DNA from: SIG565 sp045647785 | GTDB lineage: Bacteria > Bacillota > Clostridia > Oscillospirales > Acutalibacteraceae | Assembly: GCA_045647785.1 (NCBI GenBank) | Contig: JAZRMU010000039.1 | Location: forward strand, 1 to 43,045 | Reading direction: 5' to 3' | Length of the DNA stretch: 43,045 nt | Shown: in pieces, positions 40,644 to 43,045 of the stretch | Numbering within the stretch: the stretch's first letter is position 1 | How the letters are laid out: each line of letters opens with the position of its first letter | Notes under the pieces: model-generated | What the model was told of the DNA's origin: nothing | What the model saw: the letters and a program-made list of their open reading frames with translations, nothing else | Databases searched by the model: none | Made by a program: the position numbers and the translations under genes

Positions 40644-42560
40644 ATGGAAAACAAAAAGTTTTATATCACCACTGCTATTGCGTACGCTTCAAGCAAGCCG
40701 CACATAGGCAACGCTTATGATATAGTGCTTGCCGATATGATTGCGCGCTACAAAAGAGCAATGGGATATGAGGTGCACTTTTTAACAGGCTCTGATGAAC
40801 ATGGTCAGAAAATTGAGGAAAAGGCAAAAGAGGCAGGTATCACCCCTAAGGAGTATGTGGATAAGGCTGCTGCACAAATAAAGGCGGTGTGGGATAGTAT
40901 GAACACCACCTATGATAGATTTATTCGTACTACCGATGCTGACCACGAGGCAGCCGTTTCCGAAATTTTTAAAAAGCTCTATCAAAAGGGCGACATTTAC
41001 AAAAGCGAATATGAGGGCAAATATTGCGTGCCCTGCGAGTCTTTTTTCACTGCCTCGCAGCTGGTAGACGGCAAATGCCCCGACTGCGGCAGAGAGGTAA
41101 CCGATGCTAAAGAGGAGGCTTATTTCTTAAAACTTTCCAAATATCAGGATAGACTTATGAAACATATCGAGGAGAACCCCGATTTCATTAAGCCCGATCC
41201 CCGCCGCAATGAAATGATTAATAACTTCTTAAAGCCGGGACTTTCCGACCTTTGCGTTTCACGCAGCACCTTTAAGTGGGGAGTGCCTGTTGAGTTTGAT
41301 GATAAGCATGTTATTTATGTATGGCTTGACGCTCTTTCAAATTATATTACGGGTGTCGGCTATAATCCGAATGGCTCGGGCGAATTGTTCGATAAATTCT
41401 GGCCCGCCGATTTACATGTAATCGGTAAGGATATTGTTCGTTTCCATACAATTTATTGGCCCATTATTTTAATGGCGCTCGATTTACCGCTGCCGCGTCA
41501 GGTGCTCGGTCATCCGTGGGTGCTTGTGGGCGAGGATAAAATGAGTAAGTCCAAGGGCAACACAATTTATGCCGATGAGCTGGCAGCTCGCTTTGGTACC
41601 GATGCCGTTCGCTACTATCTTTTAAGCGAGGTATCCTTTACAAACGACGGCTCGATTACCTATGAAAGCTTTATTAATAAATTCAATACCGATTTAGCAA
41701 ATACACTCGGTAATCTTGTGAACCGCACCACCGCTATGACCAATAAGTATTTTGGTGGTACAGTAGCCAAAAATTCGGCTACAACCGAGTTTGATGCTGA
41801 TTTAATTGCAACTGCCGAGGAAATCCTTAAAAAGTATTACACCTTAATGGATGCATTCCGAAATGCCGATGCGGTTGATGCCGTAATGACTCTGGCTCGC
41901 CGTCTCAATAAGTATATCGATGAAACTATGCCTTGGGCTCTCGCTAAAGATGAGGCAAAGCAGGCAGAACTTGAAAATGTGCTTTATAACCTGCTTGAGG
42001 GCATAAGACTGCTTTCCGTGATGCTTTCACCTGTAATTCCCGAGAGTGCCGAAAAGATAACCGAATATATCGGAACAAAGGTGAATACTGCCGAGTTTGG
42101 TGTGGTTGATTCCTATACAGTCGGCGAGGCAAAGCCGCTTTTTGCTCGCCTTGAAACAGAAAAGGTTCTTGCAGAAATCGCTGCAGAGGCTGAAGCCAAG
42201 CAAAAGGCTGCGGCTGCAGAGAATGTGGCGAAGGTTGCCGAAATTTCCATTGATGATTTTATGAAGGTTGAATTAACAGCTGCAACCGTTACTGCCTGCG
42301 AACCCATTCCGAAGGCGAAAAAGCTCTTAAAGCTAACCTTGAACGACGGCAGCGCCACACCGCGCACCGTGGCATCTGGTATAGCACTTTATTATAAACC
42401 CGAGGAGCTTGTTGGCAAAACCGTGATTGTTGTTTCCAACCTAAAGCCTGCAAAGCTTTGCGGCGTTGAGTCAGCCGGTATGATTCTGGCGGCCGACAGT
42501 AAAGACGGTATTAAGGTAGTATTTTTAGACGGTGTTGAGCCGGGCAGCAAAATAAGATAA
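40644..42560 (+). CDS. metG: Methionyl-tRNA synthetase
   Basis: Charges tRNA-Met; 638 residues, with a C-terminal tRNA-binding (EMAP/Arc1p-like) domain from about residue 535. The class I signature KPHIGNAYDIV and KMSKSKGN (in GEDKMSKSKGNTIYADEL) are intact. The zinc knuckle is CVPCESFF...CPDCGRE. ATG 40644 is preceded by GGAGG at normal spacing; an in-frame start at 40629 overlaps that region. The stop overlaps the tatD start (TAATG), a common metG-tatD pairing in Firmicutes. Confidence 0.97.
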   Translation: MENKKFYITTAIAYASSKPHIGNAYDIVLADMIARYKRAMGYEVHFLTGSDEHGQKIEEKAKEAGITPKEYVDKAAAQIKAVWDSMNTTYDRFIRTTDADHEAAVSEIFKKLYQKGDIYKSEYEGKYCVPCESFFTASQLVDGKCPDCGREVTDAKEEAYFLKLSKYQDRLMKHIEENPDFIKPDPRRNEMINNFLKPGLSDLCVSRSTFKWGVPVEFDDKHVIYVWLDALSNYITGVGYNPNGSGELFDKFWPADLHVIGKDIVRFHTIYWPIILMALDLPLPRQVLGHPWVLVGEDKMSKSKGNTIYADELAARFGTDAVRYYLLSEVSFTNDGSITYESFINKFNTDLANTLGNLVNRTTAMTNKYFGGTVAKNSATTEFDADLIATAEEILKKYYTLMDAFRNADAVDAVMTLARRLNKYIDETMPWALAKDEAKQAELENVLYNLLEGIRLLSVMLSPVIPESAEKITEYIGTKVNTAEFGVVDSYTVGEAKPLFARLETEKVLAEIAAEAEAKQKAAAAENVAKVAEISIDDFMKVELTAATVTACEPIPKAKKLLKLTLNDGSATPRTVASGIALYYKPEELVGKTVIVVSNLKPAKLCGVESAGMILAADSKDGIKVVFLDGVEPGSKIR

Positions 42561-43045
42561 TGGCTGCTATGATTTTCGACACCCACGCTCACTATGATGA
42601 TGAGCGTTTTTCGGGCAGACTTGATGAGTTTTTGCTTTCCCCCGAAAGCCAAAATGTTTGCGGCGCAATACATTGCGGAATCAACCTTGAGTCCTCTAAA
42701 AACGCCATAATTCTTGCCGATAAATACCCGAGCCTTTATGCTGCGGTCGGCATCCACCCGCAGGAGGTAAATGCCGCTACTGTATTTAAAAAAGAGGATT
42801 TTTTGCCTCTTATATCGCATAATAAGGTGGTCGCAATAGGTGAAATTGGACTTGATTATTATTGGGATACTACCTATAAGCAGCAGCAAAAGCAGATTTT
42901 GCGCGAGCAGATAGCATTCGCAAACGAAAATGGCTTACCTATAAGCTTTCATGACCGAGAAGCACATGCCGACAGTCTTGAAATTTTAAAGGAAATGAAG
43001 CCGCGCGGTGTAGTTCATTGCTTTTCGGGCTCAAGGGAAATGGCA
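42560..43045 (+). CDS. tatD: TatD-family metal-dependent DNase, 3'-truncated by window
   Basis: The first 162 residues of a TatD/YcfH-type hydrolase. Metal-site motifs are present: FDTHAHYDDERF at the N-terminus, GIHPQEV, and VAIGEIGLDYYWDTTYKQQQ, then FHDREAH and VVHCFSGS near the window end. The start overlaps the metG stop by one base. Family members are 3'-5' exonucleases/deoxyribonucleases; the rest of the gene lies beyond the window. Confidence 0.93.
   Translation, partial: MAAMIFDTHAHYDDERFSGRLDEFLLSPESQNVCGAIHCGINLESSKNAIILADKYPSLYAAVGIHPQEVNAATVFKKEDFLPLISHNKVVAIGEIGLDYYWDTTYKQQQKQILREQIAFANENGLPISFHDREAHADSLEILKEMKPRGVVHCFSGSREMA

Overview
This window is 43 kb of a low- to mid-GC Gram-positive chromosome, almost certainly an anaerobic member of the Clostridia and probably a gut or rumen Oscillospiraceae/Ruminococcaceae relative. 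I infer this from the sepF-ylmH-divIVA division cluster, split transketolase, ferredoxin-coupled 2-oxoacid oxidoreductase, T-box leaders and the miaB-ymcA-mutS-mutL order also found in Bacillus. Species identity cannot be read from the sequence.

Layout. 1-3120: 3' part of alaS, hinT and a purine-type phosphoribosyltransferase, closed by a terminator. 3147-4127: D-lactate dehydrogenase. 4222-4625: a MITE-like palindromic element with 17-bp perfect terminal inverted repeats. 4624-6059 (minus): a sugar phosphate isomerase-like protein and inorganic pyrophosphatase behind a consensus promoter. 6153-6518: tRNA-Arg(UCU), its terminator, and a 63-bp duplication of the tRNA 3' end that looks like a scar of integration. 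6528-6761: remnant of an AraC regulator. 6787-21369: one long apparent operon (miaB, ymcA-like, mutS, mutL, miaA, a membrane-anchored HlyD-like protein, yggS, sepF, ylmH, divIVA, lspA, rluD, transketolase N and C halves). 21380-22230: an amidohydrolase.

22238-36030 is the most striking region. Three T-box riboswitches, each behind a TTGACA/TAWAAT promoter with a 17-bp spacer, have specifier codons that align as CTC (Leu), ATC (Ile) and GTA (Val). The Leu T-box controls a LeuA-like protein that lacks the catalytic and metal-binding residues but keeps the leucine-regulatory domain, plus a fusion of a TIM-barrel domain to an acyl-CoA synthetase. The Ile and Val T-boxes each control an XRE-HTH/cupin/acyl-CoA synthetase fusion. 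The Val unit continues into a branched-chain aminotransferase, a P-loop ATPase, a ferredoxin and the three subunits of a VOR-type 2-oxoacid:ferredoxin oxidoreductase, then a terminator. The simplest reading is a salvage pathway: isovalerate, 2-methylbutyrate and isobutyrate are activated to acyl-CoAs, reductively carboxylated to branched 2-oxoacids and transaminated to Leu, Ile and Val, each synthetase being induced by shortage of its own amino acid. T-boxes switch on under amino acid starvation, which argues for synthesis rather than degradation.

36060-43045: an RlmB/TrmH-type rRNA methyltransferase, an 835-residue membrane protein that looks like a catalytically dead P1B-type ATPase with a long cytoplasmic N-terminus, an O-antigen ligase-like membrane protein, metG and the 5' part of a TatD-family nuclease cut by the window end.
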